Of a DNA stretch of 64,000 nt, positions 17,217 to 25,983 are shown piece by piece (position 1 is the first letter of the stretch; the number at the start of each line of letters is the position of its first letter). Both the position numbers and the translations under genes were made by a program. Source of the DNA: Streptomyces brevispora (GTDB lineage: Bacteria; Actinomycetota; Actinomycetes; Streptomycetales; Streptomycetaceae); the NCBI RefSeq assembly GCF_007829885.1, contig NZ_VIWW01000001.1:930001-994000 (forward strand), read 5' to 3'. Under the pieces are notes generated by a model that searched no databases, was not told the DNA's origin, and was given only the letters and a program-made list of their open reading frames with translations.

Positions 17217-18415
17217 GCGTCGTGCTCCTTCTTGGCGATCTCATTTACAAGCGTGCGTACCGCATCGAGGAACGCGTCGTTCTCTGCCGGGGTCCCTGCG
17301 GAGACCCGCAGCCATCCCGGTACGCCGTTGTCCCGGACCAGGACGCCCCGGTCGAGGATGTGCTGCCAGGCCGTGTGGCTGTCGGCGAAGCGGCCGAACT
17401 GGACGAAGTTGGCGTCCGAGTCGGTGACGTCGAAACCGAGAGCGCGCAGCTCGGAGACGATCCGGTCGCGTTCGCTCTTGAGCTGCGCGACGTACCCGAG
17501 GAGCGTATCGGTGTGCTCCAGGGCGGCGAGCGCGGTGGCCTGGGTGACGGAGGACAGGTGGTACGGCAGCCGCACCAGCTGGACCGCGTCCACGACGGCG
17601 GGGTCCGCCGCGAGGTAGCCGAGCCGCAGTCCGGCGGCGCCGAACGCCTTCGACATGGTGCGCGAGAGCACCAGGTGGGGGCGGGCCTCGATCAGCGGGA
17701 GCAGGGAGGCGTGGTGGCTGAACTCGCCGTACGCCTCGTCGACCACGACCATCGAGGGCCGGGCGGCCTGCGCGGCCTCGTACAGCGCGAGGACGGTCTC
17801 GGCGTCCACGGCGGTGCCGGTGGGGTTGTTGGGCGAGGTGATGAAGACGACATCGGGGCGTTCCCGCGCGATGACCGCACGGGCCGCCTCCACGTCGATG
17901 GTGAAGTCATCGTTGCGCGGCCCGGAGATCCAGCCCGTTCCGGTGCCGCGGGCGATGAGGGCGTGCATCGAGTACGAGGGCTCGAAGCCGATCGCGGTAC
18001 GGCCGGGGCCGCCGAAGGTCTGCAGCAGCTGCTGGAGCACCTCGTTGGAACCGTTGGCGGCCCAGACGTTGGCGCGGGTGACCTGGTGCCCGGCGGTGCG
18101 GGTGAGGTAGCGGGCGAGCTCGGTGCGGAGCTCGACGGCGTCCCGGTCGGGGTAGCGGTTGAGGTCACGGGCGGCCTCGCGGACCCGTTCGGCGATCCGG
18201 TCGACCAGTGCCTCGGGGAGCGGGTAGGGGTTCTCGTTGGTGTTCAGCCGGACCGGTACGTCGAGCTGGGGCGCCCCGTACGGGGACTGGCCGCGCAGTT
18301 CGTCCCGGATGGGGAGGTCGTCCCAGGGACGGCTGGTGGTGCCGCTGTGCGTACCGCCGGCGTTCGTGGTCCTGCCGTTCAGGGTGCTGTCGTTCGTGGT
18401 GCTGTCGTTCGTCAC
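17213..18415 (-). CDS. hisC: Histidinol-phosphate aminotransferase with repeat-rich N-terminus
   Basis: HisC transfers an amino group from glutamate to imidazole acetol phosphate, using PLP. The 400-residue protein has [15 protein letters not shown] near residues 60-74, [18 protein letters not shown], the SPNNPTGT loop and the PLP lysine in [20 protein letters not shown] at 18415 overlaps the hisD stop. Residues 2-26 are low-complexity Thr/Asn/Ser/Gly in five pentapeptide units ([25 protein letters not shown]) before the conserved [12 protein letters not shown] later start would have no overlap with hisD, so the extension is probably translated. Confidence 0.95.
   Translation of the reverse strand: MTNDSTTNDSTLNGRTTNAGGTHSGTTSRPWDDLPIRDELRGQSPYGAPQLDVPVRLNTNENPYPLPEALVDRIAERVREAARDLNRYPDRDAVELRTELARYLTRTAGHQVTRANVWAANGSNEVLQQLLQTFGGPGRTAIGFEPSYSMHALIARGTGTGWISGPRNDDFTIDVEAARAVIARERPDVVFITSPNNPTGTAVDAETVLALYEAAQAARPSMVVVDEAYGEFSHHASLLPLIEARPHLVLSRTMSKAFGAAGLRLGYLAADPAVVDAVQLVRLPYHLSSVTQATALAALEHTDTLLGYVAQLKSERDRIVSELRALGFDVTDSDANFVQFGRFADSHTAWQHILDRGVLVRDNGVPGWLRVSAGTPAENDAFLDAVRTLVNEIAKKEHDA
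18338..18412. repeat. Degenerate 15-bp repeats at the hisC 5' end
   Basis: Five 15-bp in-frame units encode the HisC N-terminal pentapeptides. The two nearest the start codon are almost identical on the plus strand: GTGCTGTCGTTCGTG at 18384-18398 and GTGCTGTCGTTCGTC at 18399-18413. Confidence 0.75.
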
Positions 18416-19734
18416 TGCTGCGGAACCTTCCAGCCGAACCGGGCCTTGAGCGCGGCGCCGTGGGCGGGGAGGTCCTCCGCCTCGGCGAGGGTCACGACGT
18501 GGTGGGTGACCTCGGCGAGGGCGTCGCGGGAGTAGTCGACGATGTGGATGCCGCGCAGGAAGGACTGCACGGACAGACCCGAGGAGTGGCAGGCGCAGCC
18601 GCCGGTGGGCAGTACGTGGTTGGAGCCGGCGCAGTAGTCGCCGAGCGAGACCGGGGACCAGGGGCCGACGAAGATCGCGCCGGCATTGCGGACCCGGCCG
18701 GCGACTGCGGCCGCGTCGGCGGTCTGGATCTCCAGGTGCTCGGCGGCGTACGCGTCGACGACCTTGAGGCCGTCCTCCAGGTCGTTGACCAGGACGATCG
18801 CGGACTGGCGGCCGGCCAGCGCGGGCTCGATCCGGTCGGTGACGTGCTTGGTCGCGGCGACCTGTGGCTTCAGCTCGGCCTCGGTGGCGGCGGCGAGCTC
18901 CGCGGAGTCGGTCACCAGCACCGCGGCGGCCATCGGGTCGTGCTCGGCCTGGCTGATCAGGTCGGCGGCGACGTGCACCGGGTCGGCGGTGGAGTCGGCG
19001 AGGATCGCGATCTCGGTGGGCCCGGCCTCGGCGTCGATGCCGATGCGGCCCTTGAGGAGGCGCTTGGCGGCGGCGACGTAGATGTTGCCGGGGCCGGTGA
19101 CGAGGTTGACCGGCAGGCATTCGGCCGTTCCGTACGCGAACATCGCGACGGCCTGGGCGCCGCCGGCCGCGTACACCTCGTCGACGCCGAGCAGGGCGCA
19201 GGCCGCCAGGATCGTCGGGTGGGGCAGTCCGCCGAACTCCTTCTGCGGCGGGGAGCTGACGGCGATGCCCTCGACTCCCGCCTCCTGGGCAGGGACGACG
19301 TTCATCACGACGGAGGACGGGTAGACGGAGCGCCCGCCCGGCACGTACAGCCCGACGCGTTCGACCGGCACCCACTTCTCGGTGACGGTGCCGCCGGGGA
19401 CGACCTGGGTGGTGCGGGTGGTGCGGCGCTGCTCGCGGTGGACGAGGCGGGCGCGGCGGATCGACTCCTCCAGGGCGGCGCGCACGGCGGGGTCGAGCTG
19501 CTCCAGCGCCGAGGTGACGGCCTTGGCCGGAACCCGGATCGAGTCGATCCGCACCCCGTCGAATTTCGCCCCCCAGTCGATCACTGCCGCCGAACCACGA
19601 TGGCGTACGTCCTCGCAGATGGGCCGCACCGTCTCCAGGGCGGCTTCCACGTCGAACTCGGCACGGGGCAGCAGGTCGCGCAGGGCGCCGCCCTCGGGGA
19701 GGGCATTGCCGCGCAGATCGATTCGAGAGATCAC
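18412..19734 (-). CDS. hisD: Histidinol dehydrogenase
   Basis: HisD oxidises histidinol to histidine with two NAD+ and a zinc ion. The 440-residue protein has [19 protein letters not shown] near residues 122-140, [16 protein letters not shown] near 190-205, [17 protein letters not shown] and the catalytic AEHLE segment. It also has [10 protein letters not shown] with zinc-site residues near 370-380. GTG at 19734 was used. It is the first gene of the his operon, and the 146-bp region to the divergent gene start at 19881 should hold its promoter. Confidence 0.97.
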   Translation of the reverse strand: MISRIDLRGNALPEGGALRDLLPRAEFDVEAALETVRPICEDVRHRGSAAVIDWGAKFDGVRIDSIRVPAKAVTSALEQLDPAVRAALEESIRRARLVHREQRRTTRTTQVVPGGTVTEKWVPVERVGLYVPGGRSVYPSSVVMNVVPAQEAGVEGIAVSSPPQKEFGGLPHPTILAACALLGVDEVYAAGGAQAVAMFAYGTAECLPVNLVTGPGNIYVAAAKRLLKGRIGIDAEAGPTEIAILADSTADPVHVAADLISQAEHDPMAAAVLVTDSAELAAATEAELKPQVAATKHVTDRIEPALAGRQSAIVLVNDLEDGLKVVDAYAAEHLEIQTADAAAVAGRVRNAGAIFVGPWSPVSLGDYCAGSNHVLPTGGCACHSSGLSVQSFLRGIHIVDYSRDALAEVTHHVVTLAEAEDLPAHGAALKARFGWKVPQQ

Positions 19735-19774
19735 ACCGCAATTCTCTCAGACCGCCTCCGGCGCCCGGACGCCC

Positions 19775-19791
19775 GTATCACTGGCTGATAC
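19775..19791. promoter_or_regulatory. GTATCA-N5-TGATAC dyad upstream of hisD
   Basis: A perfect 6-bp inverted repeat with a 5-bp centre lies 41 bp before the hisD start, in the divergent region. It could bind a regulator of the his operon or of the beta-helix gene. No matching promoter hexamers could be assigned with confidence. Confidence 0.35.
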
Positions 19792-19880
19792 ATGCCGTTG
19801 GTGTCACGGCTGACTATTAGCGTTCATATCGTCACTCTGAGGGAATAACGGGATCAGGGCTCCGAGTGAAAGGGGCATCG

Positions 19881-21482
19881 GTGACCGAACCGCACGACGG
19901 GGATTTTCCGGACGGCCTCAGCGCAGCCGAGCTGGGCATGTGGCAGTCCTTCAGGAACGGGACCACCTACGATCTGCGCGCCCGTGACGCGATGCTCAAC
20001 GATCCGTTCGCCCCGCTCGCCTGGGGTCTGGAGCGCAGTGTGGACGCCCGGGTCGTCGCCCGGCTGCTGCTGAGCGGTCCGCGGGCCAGGCCCGGCCGGG
20101 TGGCCGCGCTGAAGCTCCGGGGCGTACGGATCACCGGAAAGCTGGATCTCGCGGGCGGGCGGGTGGATCCGTACGTGGAACTGACCGGCTGCCGCTTCGA
20201 GCAGGAGGTGGTGCTGCCCGAGTGCCACTTCACGACGTTGCGGATGATCGGGTGCGCGATCCCGCGGCTGGAGGCCGCCCGGCTGCGCACCGAGGGCGAT
20301 CTGCATCTGCCTCGCTGCCGGGTCGAGCGGGGCATCCGCCTCACGGACGCCCAGATCGGCACGGATCTGCTGATCAACCAGATCGACATCGGCCCCGACC
20401 GGCAGGGGCGGGCGTTCATCGGCGACGGGCTCACCGTCGCCCAGGACCTGCAGGCCGAGATGATCGAGACACTGGGCGAGCTGAGTCTGCGCGGGACGAA
20501 GGTCGGCGGTTCGCTGAGCCTGCGCGGCAGCCGGCTCCGGGCCACGCAGGGGCTCCGCGCGCTGAACGCCCCGCAGCTGAGCGTGGAGCGGACGCTGTAC
20601 ATGAGCGAGGCGTGGGTCAGCGTGGACACCGGGAACCAGGGCAACACTCCCCCGTACGGCATCGTCTCGTCCCCGACACCGGCCCATGGCACCCGTGCGC
20701 AGGTCTTCCGGTGCCGGGGCGGGGTACGGCTGGACGACGGGCGGTTCGGTGACGCGGTCGATCTGCACAAGGCCGTCTTCGTCCTCATCGGCCACGAGGA
20801 GCTGTCGCTGCGCCGGATCGTCACCCCCGAGCTGAGGTTCAACCCGGAACGCCCGGCCCAGGGCCGGGTGGTGCTGAACGGGGCGAGGATCGTCACGCTG
20901 ATCGACGTGTCGTCCAGCTGGCCGGGTCCGGGCGGCCTGGCGATGGGCGGATTCGTGTACGAGAACCTCGTCCCGTACGGGCACTTCCCGCTCTCCCGGC
21001 GCCTGGAGTGGGTGGCGGCGGCGACCCCCGAGTACGTGCCGGAGCCGTACGAACGACTGGCCACCGTGCTCCGCAACAGCGGCGAGGACGCGGATGCCCG
21101 CGAGGTGCTGCTCGCCAAGCAGCGAAGGCGCCGCGAGACGCTGCCGCCCGCCGCGAAGCTCTGGGGCTACCTCCAGGACTGGACGGTGGCGTACGGCTAC
21201 CGGCCGGGGCGGGCCGCGGTGTGGATGGCGGTGCTGTGGGCGGCGGGAGCGGTGGCGTTCTCGCAGTACCAGCCGACGGCGATCAAGGTGAGCGAGCATC
21301 CGGAGTGGAACCCCGCGCTGTACGCGCTGGATCTGCTGGTGCCGGTGATCAACCTCGGCCAGGACGGCTACTGGCTGCTGAAGGGCGGCTGGCAGTGGGT
21401 GGCGGCCGCGCTGATCCTGCTGGGTTGGATACTGGCCACCACCGTCGCGGCCGGAGCCTCACGGCTGCTGCGCCGCAGCTGA
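19881..21482 (+). CDS. Beta-helix-like protein with two C-terminal membrane helices
   Basis: A 533-residue protein. From about residue 80 to 350 it shows repeated short hydrophobic strands such as KLRGVRITGKLDLAGG, ELTGCRFEQEVVLPEC, MIGCAIPRLEAARLRTEGDL and ELSLRGTKVGGSLSLRGSRL. This rhythm resembles a right-handed beta-helix close to pentapeptide-repeat proteins. The end has two membrane segments (about 440-460 and 503-525). Relatives are sometimes labelled membrane-associated oxidoreductase, but no cofactor motif is visible. GTG at 19881 was chosen for AAAGGGG 5 nt before it; GTG at 19866 is in frame. The gene is divergent from hisD. A scaffolding or binding role is only a guess. Confidence 0.75.
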   Translation: MTEPHDGDFPDGLSAAELGMWQSFRNGTTYDLRARDAMLNDPFAPLAWGLERSVDARVVARLLLSGPRARPGRVAALKLRGVRITGKLDLAGGRVDPYVELTGCRFEQEVVLPECHFTTLRMIGCAIPRLEAARLRTEGDLHLPRCRVERGIRLTDAQIGTDLLINQIDIGPDRQGRAFIGDGLTVAQDLQAEMIETLGELSLRGTKVGGSLSLRGSRLRATQGLRALNAPQLSVERTLYMSEAWVSVDTGNQGNTPPYGIVSSPTPAHGTRAQVFRCRGGVRLDDGRFGDAVDLHKAVFVLIGHEELSLRRIVTPELRFNPERPAQGRVVLNGARIVTLIDVSSSWPGPGGLAMGGFVYENLVPYGHFPLSRRLEWVAAATPEYVPEPYERLATVLRNSGEDADAREVLLAKQRRRRETLPPAAKLWGYLQDWTVAYGYRPGRAAVWMAVLWAAGAVAFSQYQPTAIKVSEHPEWNPALYALDLLVPVINLGQDGYWLLKGGWQWVAAALILLGWILATTVAAGASRLLRRS

Positions 21483-21739
21483 CCGCGAAGCGCGCTCCAC
21501 GGCAGCGGACCACCCGCCCTCCGCCGCTCCGCGAACGGGCGGATCGGCGCCCGAACACGCCTCCTGCGCTCCGGGCACACCACCCGACCACTACCCCCGG
21601 AACGACAGGAACAGGCCAGATTCCTCGATTTCCTTTACTCTTTCTTGACCGTCTGCAGGACAACCCGTTCACTCGGCACCAAAGCTTCACAGCACCCCTC
21701 TGGCGCCGCCCCGACCAGCGCTTTTCAATGGTCTGCACC

Positions 21740-22765
21740 ATGCCTTTCCTCCGTGCCCTGATCCGTACCGCGCGCATGATCCGGCACGCCCCGGAGCTGT
21801 CCACCGGGTTGCCCGCGGACCATGCGGTGATGCTCGACGCCCCCGACGAGCGGCTCTCGCCCGCGCTGGTCGCCGCCGCGCTCGGGGAGTACGAGCCGGC
21901 CGCGAAGCTGCTGGCCACCACCCGGGACGCGGCCGAGTGGGAGAGCCGGGACCGCTATCTGAACCGACTCGTCGCCTTCGCCCGGAGCCGGGACGGCTGG
22001 CTGGGCGGCTGGCTGGCCGTCACCCCGCACGACCCCGACGCACTGCTCGTCAAGGCCCAGCTCGCGCTGTCGCGCGCCTGGGACTCGCCCGCCCGCGCGG
22101 AGCAGCTGCGCGAGGTGGGACCGATGATCACGGCCGCGGCGGAGTGCGATCCGCGCGATCCGGTGCCCTGGCGCCTCGCGCTCGACCACGCCCGCGGCAC
22201 CCGTGCCACGCACACCACGTTCGAGACGCTGTGGGAGCAGGCCCTCCGGCGTTCCACGCACCACTACGGCTGCCATGTCGCCGCCCTGCAGTACCTCTCC
22301 GCGGCCTGGTACGGCTCGCACCGCGAGTGCTTCGACTTCGCCGAGCGGGCCGCCGAGGACTCGCTGCCCAGCTCCCTGGTGCAGGCGCTGCCGCTGCGGG
22401 CGGCCTTCGCCGTCCTTGCCGAGGGACCGGCCGCGCGGACCACCTCGGTGCAGGAGGAACGCATCGACCGGGCGGCGGATCTCGCGATCTCGCTCTCCGA
22501 GTCCTTCGAACCCGGCGACCCGTGGCCGGCCGAGGTCCGCAATCTCCTCGCGTACGTACTGGTCGCACGGCGCCGCTGGGGCGAGGCACTGGAACAGTTC
22601 CGACAGATCGGACCCCATGCGGCCTCGTTCCCGTGGTCCTCGGTGTCCGAGGATCCGCTCGGCCGGTACCTCGACGCACGCGACAGCGCCCGGCTCAAGG
22701 TGGCGTCTGTGACGCCCTTGCGACACCGGGCCGACCGGGGACGGACCCGCGGCCATTACGCTTGA
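21740..22765 (+). CDS. Helical-repeat (TPR-like) protein of unknown function
   Basis: A 341-residue soluble protein made of alternating helices, with Ala/Leu/Trp/Arg-rich pairs such as RLVAFARSRDGWLGGWLAV, DALLVKAQLALSRAW, VPWRLALDHARGTRATH and LLAYVLVARRRWGEALEQFR. This is the look of TPR or related repeats, though no clean 34-residue consensus is seen. The start MPFLRALIRTARMIRHAPEL at 21740 has no good ribosome-binding site. ATG at 21728 is the alternative. The upstream 257 bp after the beta-helix gene has no clear hairpin. The gene ends 5 nt before the LON-domain gene. Function unknown. Confidence 0.7.
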   Translation: MPFLRALIRTARMIRHAPELSTGLPADHAVMLDAPDERLSPALVAAALGEYEPAAKLLATTRDAAEWESRDRYLNRLVAFARSRDGWLGGWLAVTPHDPDALLVKAQLALSRAWDSPARAEQLREVGPMITAAAECDPRDPVPWRLALDHARGTRATHTTFETLWEQALRRSTHHYGCHVAALQYLSAAWYGSHRECFDFAERAAEDSLPSSLVQALPLRAAFAVLAEGPAARTTSVQEERIDRAADLAISLSESFEPGDPWPAEVRNLLAYVLVARRRWGEALEQFRQIGPHAASFPWSSVSEDPLGRYLDARDSARLKVASVTPLRHRADRGRTRGHYA

Positions 22766-22770
22766 CCGTT

Positions 22771-23514
22771 GTGACCACCGCTCGCCTGCCTCTGTTCCCG
22801 CTGAACGCGGTGCTGTTCCCCGGCCTCGTGCTGCCGCTGAACGTCTTCGAGGAGCGTTATCGCGCCATGATGCGCGAACTGCTGAAGACCGACGAGGACG
22901 AACCGCGCCGCTTCGCCGTGGTCGCCGTCCGCGGCGGCCGTGAGACCGCCCCGACGGCCGCCGGAATGCCGGACACGGTGCGCGTTCCCGTCGAGCGCGG
23001 CCCGGCGGACGGTTTCGGCCCCGACCCCGTCCAGACGTTCCACCGGGTGGGCTGTATCGCCGACGCGGCGAAGATCCGGGAGCGGTCGGACGGCAGCTTC
23101 GAGGTCCTCGCGACCGGCACCACCCGGGTCCGGCTGCTTTCGGTGGACGCGAGCGGTCCCTATCTGACGGCCGAGCTCGAAGAGCTCGAGGAGGATCCGG
23201 GCGAGGACGCGGGCGCGCTCGCCGAGGGCGTCCTGCGGGCCTTCCGCAGCTACCAGAAGCGGCTGGCGGGCGCGAGTGAGCGGTCCCTCACCACGGGCGC
23301 GGACCTGCCCGACGACCCGTCCGTCGTCTCGTACCTGGTCGCGGCCGCGGCCGTGCTGGACGTCCCCGCCAAGCAGCGGCTGCTCCAGGCCCCGGACACC
23401 GCGACCCGGCTCCGCGAGGAGCTGACGCTGCTGCGTTCCGAGACCGCCGTCATCCGGCATCTGCCGTCGCTGCCCGCGGTGGAGCTGACCCGCGCCCCGA
23501 CCCACCCCAACTGA
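22771..23514 (+). CDS. LON peptidase substrate-binding domain protein
   Basis: A 247-residue protein consisting of the LON N-terminal domain alone. It has RLPLFPLNAVLFPGLVLPLN near residues 5-24, FEERYRAMM, FAVVAV and a HRVGCIADAAKIRE strand, followed by helices at the end. There is no AAA or protease domain. Such proteins may bind unfolded peptides or act as adaptors. GTG at 22771 starts 5 nt after the upstream stop and has no ribosome-binding site, so translation may be by reinitiation. The YbaK-like gene follows after 22 bp. Confidence 0.88.
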   Translation: MTTARLPLFPLNAVLFPGLVLPLNVFEERYRAMMRELLKTDEDEPRRFAVVAVRGGRETAPTAAGMPDTVRVPVERGPADGFGPDPVQTFHRVGCIADAAKIRERSDGSFEVLATGTTRVRLLSVDASGPYLTAELEELEEDPGEDAGALAEGVLRAFRSYQKRLAGASERSLTTGADLPDDPSVVSYLVAAAAVLDVPAKQRLLQAPDTATRLREELTLLRSETAVIRHLPSLPAVELTRAPTHPN

Positions 23515-23536
23515 GCGACCGGAGGGCCACTCCCCC

Positions 23537-24040
23537 GTGGCGAAGAAGCCGAAGAAGCAGCACCAGTCCGGCGGCACCCCGGCAACGGTCGCGCTGACCG
23601 CGGCCGGCACGGTCTTCACGGTGCACGCCTACGAGCACGACCCGGCGTCGGCCTCCTACGGCGAGGAGGCGGCCGAGGCCCTGGGCGTCTCACCCGACCG
23701 GGTGTTCAAGACCCTGGTGGCCGACGTGGACGGCCGGCTGACCGTCGCGGTCGTCCCCGTCGCCGGCTCCCTGGACCTGAAGGCCCTCGCCTCGGCGGTC
23801 GGCGGCAAGCGGGCCGCCATGGCGGACCCGGCGGCCGCGGAACGGACCACGGGCTACGTCCGGGGCGGCATCTCGCCCCTGGGCCAGCGCAAGCGGCTGC
23901 CCACGGTGCTGGACGCGTCGGCGCGGGCGCACGGGACGATCTGTGTCTCGGCGGGCCGCCGCGGCCTGGAGGTCGAGCTGTCCCCCACGGATCTGGCGTC
24001 CCTGACGGGGGCGGTGTTCGCGGAGATCGGCCGCGGCTGA
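23537..24040 (+). CDS. ybaK: YbaK/EbsC-type Cys-tRNA(Pro) deacylase
   Basis: A 167-residue editing-domain protein of the YbaK group, which hydrolyses mischarged Cys-tRNA(Pro). It shows GVSPDRVFKTLVADVDG near residues 50-66 (with the conserved lysine), the strand VAVVPVAGSLDLKALASAVG near 72-91 and GYVRGGISPLGQRKRLPTV near 107-125. The N-terminus is lysine-rich (AKKPKKQH). GTG at 23537 follows GGAGGG about 10 nt upstream. It closes a rightward run after the LON-domain gene. Confidence 0.92.
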   Translation: MAKKPKKQHQSGGTPATVALTAAGTVFTVHAYEHDPASASYGEEAAEALGVSPDRVFKTLVADVDGRLTVAVVPVAGSLDLKALASAVGGKRAAMADPAAAERTTGYVRGGISPLGQRKRLPTVLDASARAHGTICVSAGRRGLEVELSPTDLASLTGAVFAEIGRG

Positions 24041-24092
24041 GGAGTACGGCCGGGAGCCGAAGCGGGGCGGCCCGGTCCGTCCTCGGCCCCCT

Positions 24093-24180
24093 GTGAGCCC
24101 GTCAAGCGTTTGAGGTTCGAGGTCCGGGGCAGAGCCCCGGTTTCGGGAAGCGGCGGTGAGGGGACAGCCCCGCGCAGCGG
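24093..24180. repeat. Streptomyces-type dispersed intergenic repeat with terminator hairpin
   Basis: This stretch contains GTTTGAGGTTCGAGG, then CCGGGGC-AGA-GCCCCGG (hairpin at 24124-24140) and GTTTCGGGAAGCGGCGG. It resembles an element I recall at many Streptomyces gene ends. It lies between convergent genes (ybaK and a membrane-protein gene) and can work as a terminator for both. The copy number is not known from here. Confidence 0.6.
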
Positions 24181-24196
24181 CCCAGCATCCGCCCCG

Positions 24197-25003
24197 CTAC
24201 GACCCCGAAGGCGGAGCAGGAGGCTCGGGCGAGGGCGACGACCCCGGCGCGGCCCCGGACGACGGCCCGGCCCAGCCCGACGGCGCGGCTCCGGGCGACG
24301 GTGCGGCCCAGCCCGACGGCGCGGCCCCGGGCGACGGCGCGGGTCCGTAGACCGGCGCACCCCCAGGCGCGTGGTAGACCCCCCACTCCGGCTCCGGATC
24401 CTGTGGCCCGAACATCGCCGTCAACCCCAGATGCACGGCCATCGCCGCCAGCGACCACGCCAGCAACGCCACCTTCGCGTGCAGCTCCAGCGGCGCGTCG
24501 AAGATCACGCCCTTGCCCACCTCGCGTGCGTGGGCGACCACGTCGCTGGTCGGTCCCAGCCGGGTGCCCAGCTGCCACCCGAGCACCGACCCGAGCACTC
24601 CGCCCACCGCGAGCCCCATCACGAGGGCGACTCCGCCCCGTCGGTGGAACCAGAAGGCCAGCGCCGCGGAGACCGCGCCGAACGCCAGCGCGAGCAGTGC
24701 GAACGTGCCGTCGGCCCCGATCGCTTCCTCGCCCTCGCTGTCACTCAGGAAGACGGCCGTGTTGTCGGAGATCAGCGGCACCCGGGGTGCCAGCGACAGC
24801 CACAGCAGCCCGAGCCCGAATCCGGCGACCGTCACGACGGCGGCGACCACGGCGGCCCGGCGCAGATCCGTACGGCGATCCCCCTCCTGCGGCGACTCCG
24901 GCAGGGTCCCGAGATGGGAGCCACCGGGACCGCCCCCGTCCGGCGGCGTCTGCCACGGGTCGTGGGGCGAGGGCTGGTGCGGCGGCGTCAGAGGTGCTGT
25001 CAC
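24197..25003 (-). CDS. Four-helix membrane protein beside an ABC exporter
   Basis: A 268-residue protein with a proline-rich N-terminus, four likely membrane helices (about 45-65, 90-112, 118-138 and 165-188) and a Pro/Ser/Gly/Ala/Trp tail. Short loop motifs include LAPRVPLISDNTAVFL and HAREVGKGVIFDAPLELHAK. No named domain is certain; it reminds me of DUF2567-type proteins. GTG at 25003 was used and has no strong ribosome-binding site. The tail holds two 12-residue repeats of the type SPGAAPSGWAAP, encoded by 36-bp tandem DNA units (24269-24340). It is read after the ABC permease gene with a 34-bp gap. Confidence 0.75.
   Translation of the reverse strand: MTAPLTPPHQPSPHDPWQTPPDGGGPGGSHLGTLPESPQEGDRRTDLRRAAVVAAVVTVAGFGLGLLWLSLAPRVPLISDNTAVFLSDSEGEEAIGADGTFALLALAFGAVSAALAFWFHRRGGVALVMGLAVGGVLGSVLGWQLGTRLGPTSDVVAHAREVGKGVIFDAPLELHAKVALLAWSLAAMAVHLGLTAMFGPQDPEPEWGVYHAPGGAPVYGPAPSPGAAPSGWAAPSPGAAPSGWAGPSSGAAPGSSPSPEPPAPPSGS
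24269..24340. repeat. Two 36-bp tandem units in the membrane-protein 3' end
   Basis: Bases 24269-24304 and 24305-24340 are near-identical 36-bp units that encode 12-residue Pro/Ala/Gly/Trp repeats. A partial, more degraded unit precedes them. Confidence 0.7.
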
Positions 25004-25037
25004 CGTGCCATCGTGCCAGGCGTCCCTGTGCCGCGCC

Positions 25038-25898
25038 TCACCGGACCGCTGCCCTGCGGTACGCCCAGGTCGCCACGGCCAGCGAGAGCACACCCACGAC
25101 GGCGCAGACGGCGAGGTCGAGGGCGACGACCGCCCAGTCGGGGTGGACGTCGAAGGAGCGGGAGAGCGCCTCGACCCCGTAGGTGGAGGGCAGCAGGTCG
25201 CGCGCCCAGCCGATCGGCTCCGGCAGCCGGTCCCCGGGAAGCACGCCCAGCAGCAGAGCCGCGGACATGCCCAGCTGGCCCAGCAGTGTGGCCAGCTCCT
25301 GCCGGGGCGCGAGCAGTCCGAGCGCGGCGCCGAGTCCGGAGAGGGCCGCGCCGGAGAGCGGGATGACGGCGACGAGCACCCACAGGTGGGTCATCGGCAG
25401 CCCGAAGAGCACGCTGCCCGCCACGGCCGTGACGATCGTGCCGGGCACGGTGAAGGAGGCGTACGCCCCGGCCGCTCCGAGCACCACGGCGGCGGGCGGC
25501 ACCGGCAGGGTCGCGTAGTGGTCGAGCCCCCCGTTGGCGCGCAGTTGCCCGAAGTACTGGGCCAGCAGGTTCAGCGCGACGAAGGCGACGACCAGGACGC
25601 TGGAACCGGCCACGACGGCCCGCGCCTCGGAGCCGCCGTCCACGACCCCGCGCATCAGGACCATGATTCCGACGGACTGGAAGGTGGCCACGAAGAGCAG
25701 CGGGATGCGGGCGACCCTGGCCCGGGAGAGCTGGGCCCGGTAGACCGCCGCGAGCGAGGGGAACAGCCGGGCCCGCGGCGCGAGCACCGCGGGCCCCGTG
25801 CTCCGGCCGTCGGCGGAAGCGTCCGGGCCGGACCTGCCGGACGTCTCGGTGCGTGCCGACTGCCCGGACACCGCCTCCGCGGGAACGATGCTCGTCAC
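25038..25898 (-). CDS. ABC-2 type exporter permease
   Basis: A 286-residue membrane protein with about six hydrophobic segments and an N-terminal hydrophilic stretch of about 40 residues. The pattern AVYRAQLSRARVARIPLLF, then a six-helix core with LPSTYGVEALSRSF near the last loop, fits ABC-2 permeases. GTG at 25898 was chosen for AGGAG about 10 nt upstream. It pairs with the ATPase gene upstream, 85 bp away. Substrate unknown; drug or lipid export is typical. Confidence 0.88.
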   Translation of the reverse strand: MTSIVPAEAVSGQSARTETSGRSGPDASADGRSTGPAVLAPRARLFPSLAAVYRAQLSRARVARIPLLFVATFQSVGIMVLMRGVVDGGSEARAVVAGSSVLVVAFVALNLLAQYFGQLRANGGLDHYATLPVPPAAVVLGAAGAYASFTVPGTIVTAVAGSVLFGLPMTHLWVLVAVIPLSGAALSGLGAALGLLAPRQELATLLGQLGMSAALLLGVLPGDRLPEPIGWARDLLPSTYGVEALSRSFDVHPDWAVVALDLAVCAVVGVLSLAVATWAYRRAAVR

Positions 25899-25983
25899 CT
25901 GGTGCTGCTCCTGTTCGGTCCCTGCCCGGCCGTGCGCCCGCACCGGTCCGCTCCGGCCGCGCCACTCGTCGCACGCATCGCGG

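Noticed and set aside
17213..19741. A possible HisD-region/HisC fusion frame of 842 codons
   Set aside because: The upstream part is an out-of-frame reading of hisD; hisC begins at GTG 18415 in overlap with the hisD stop.
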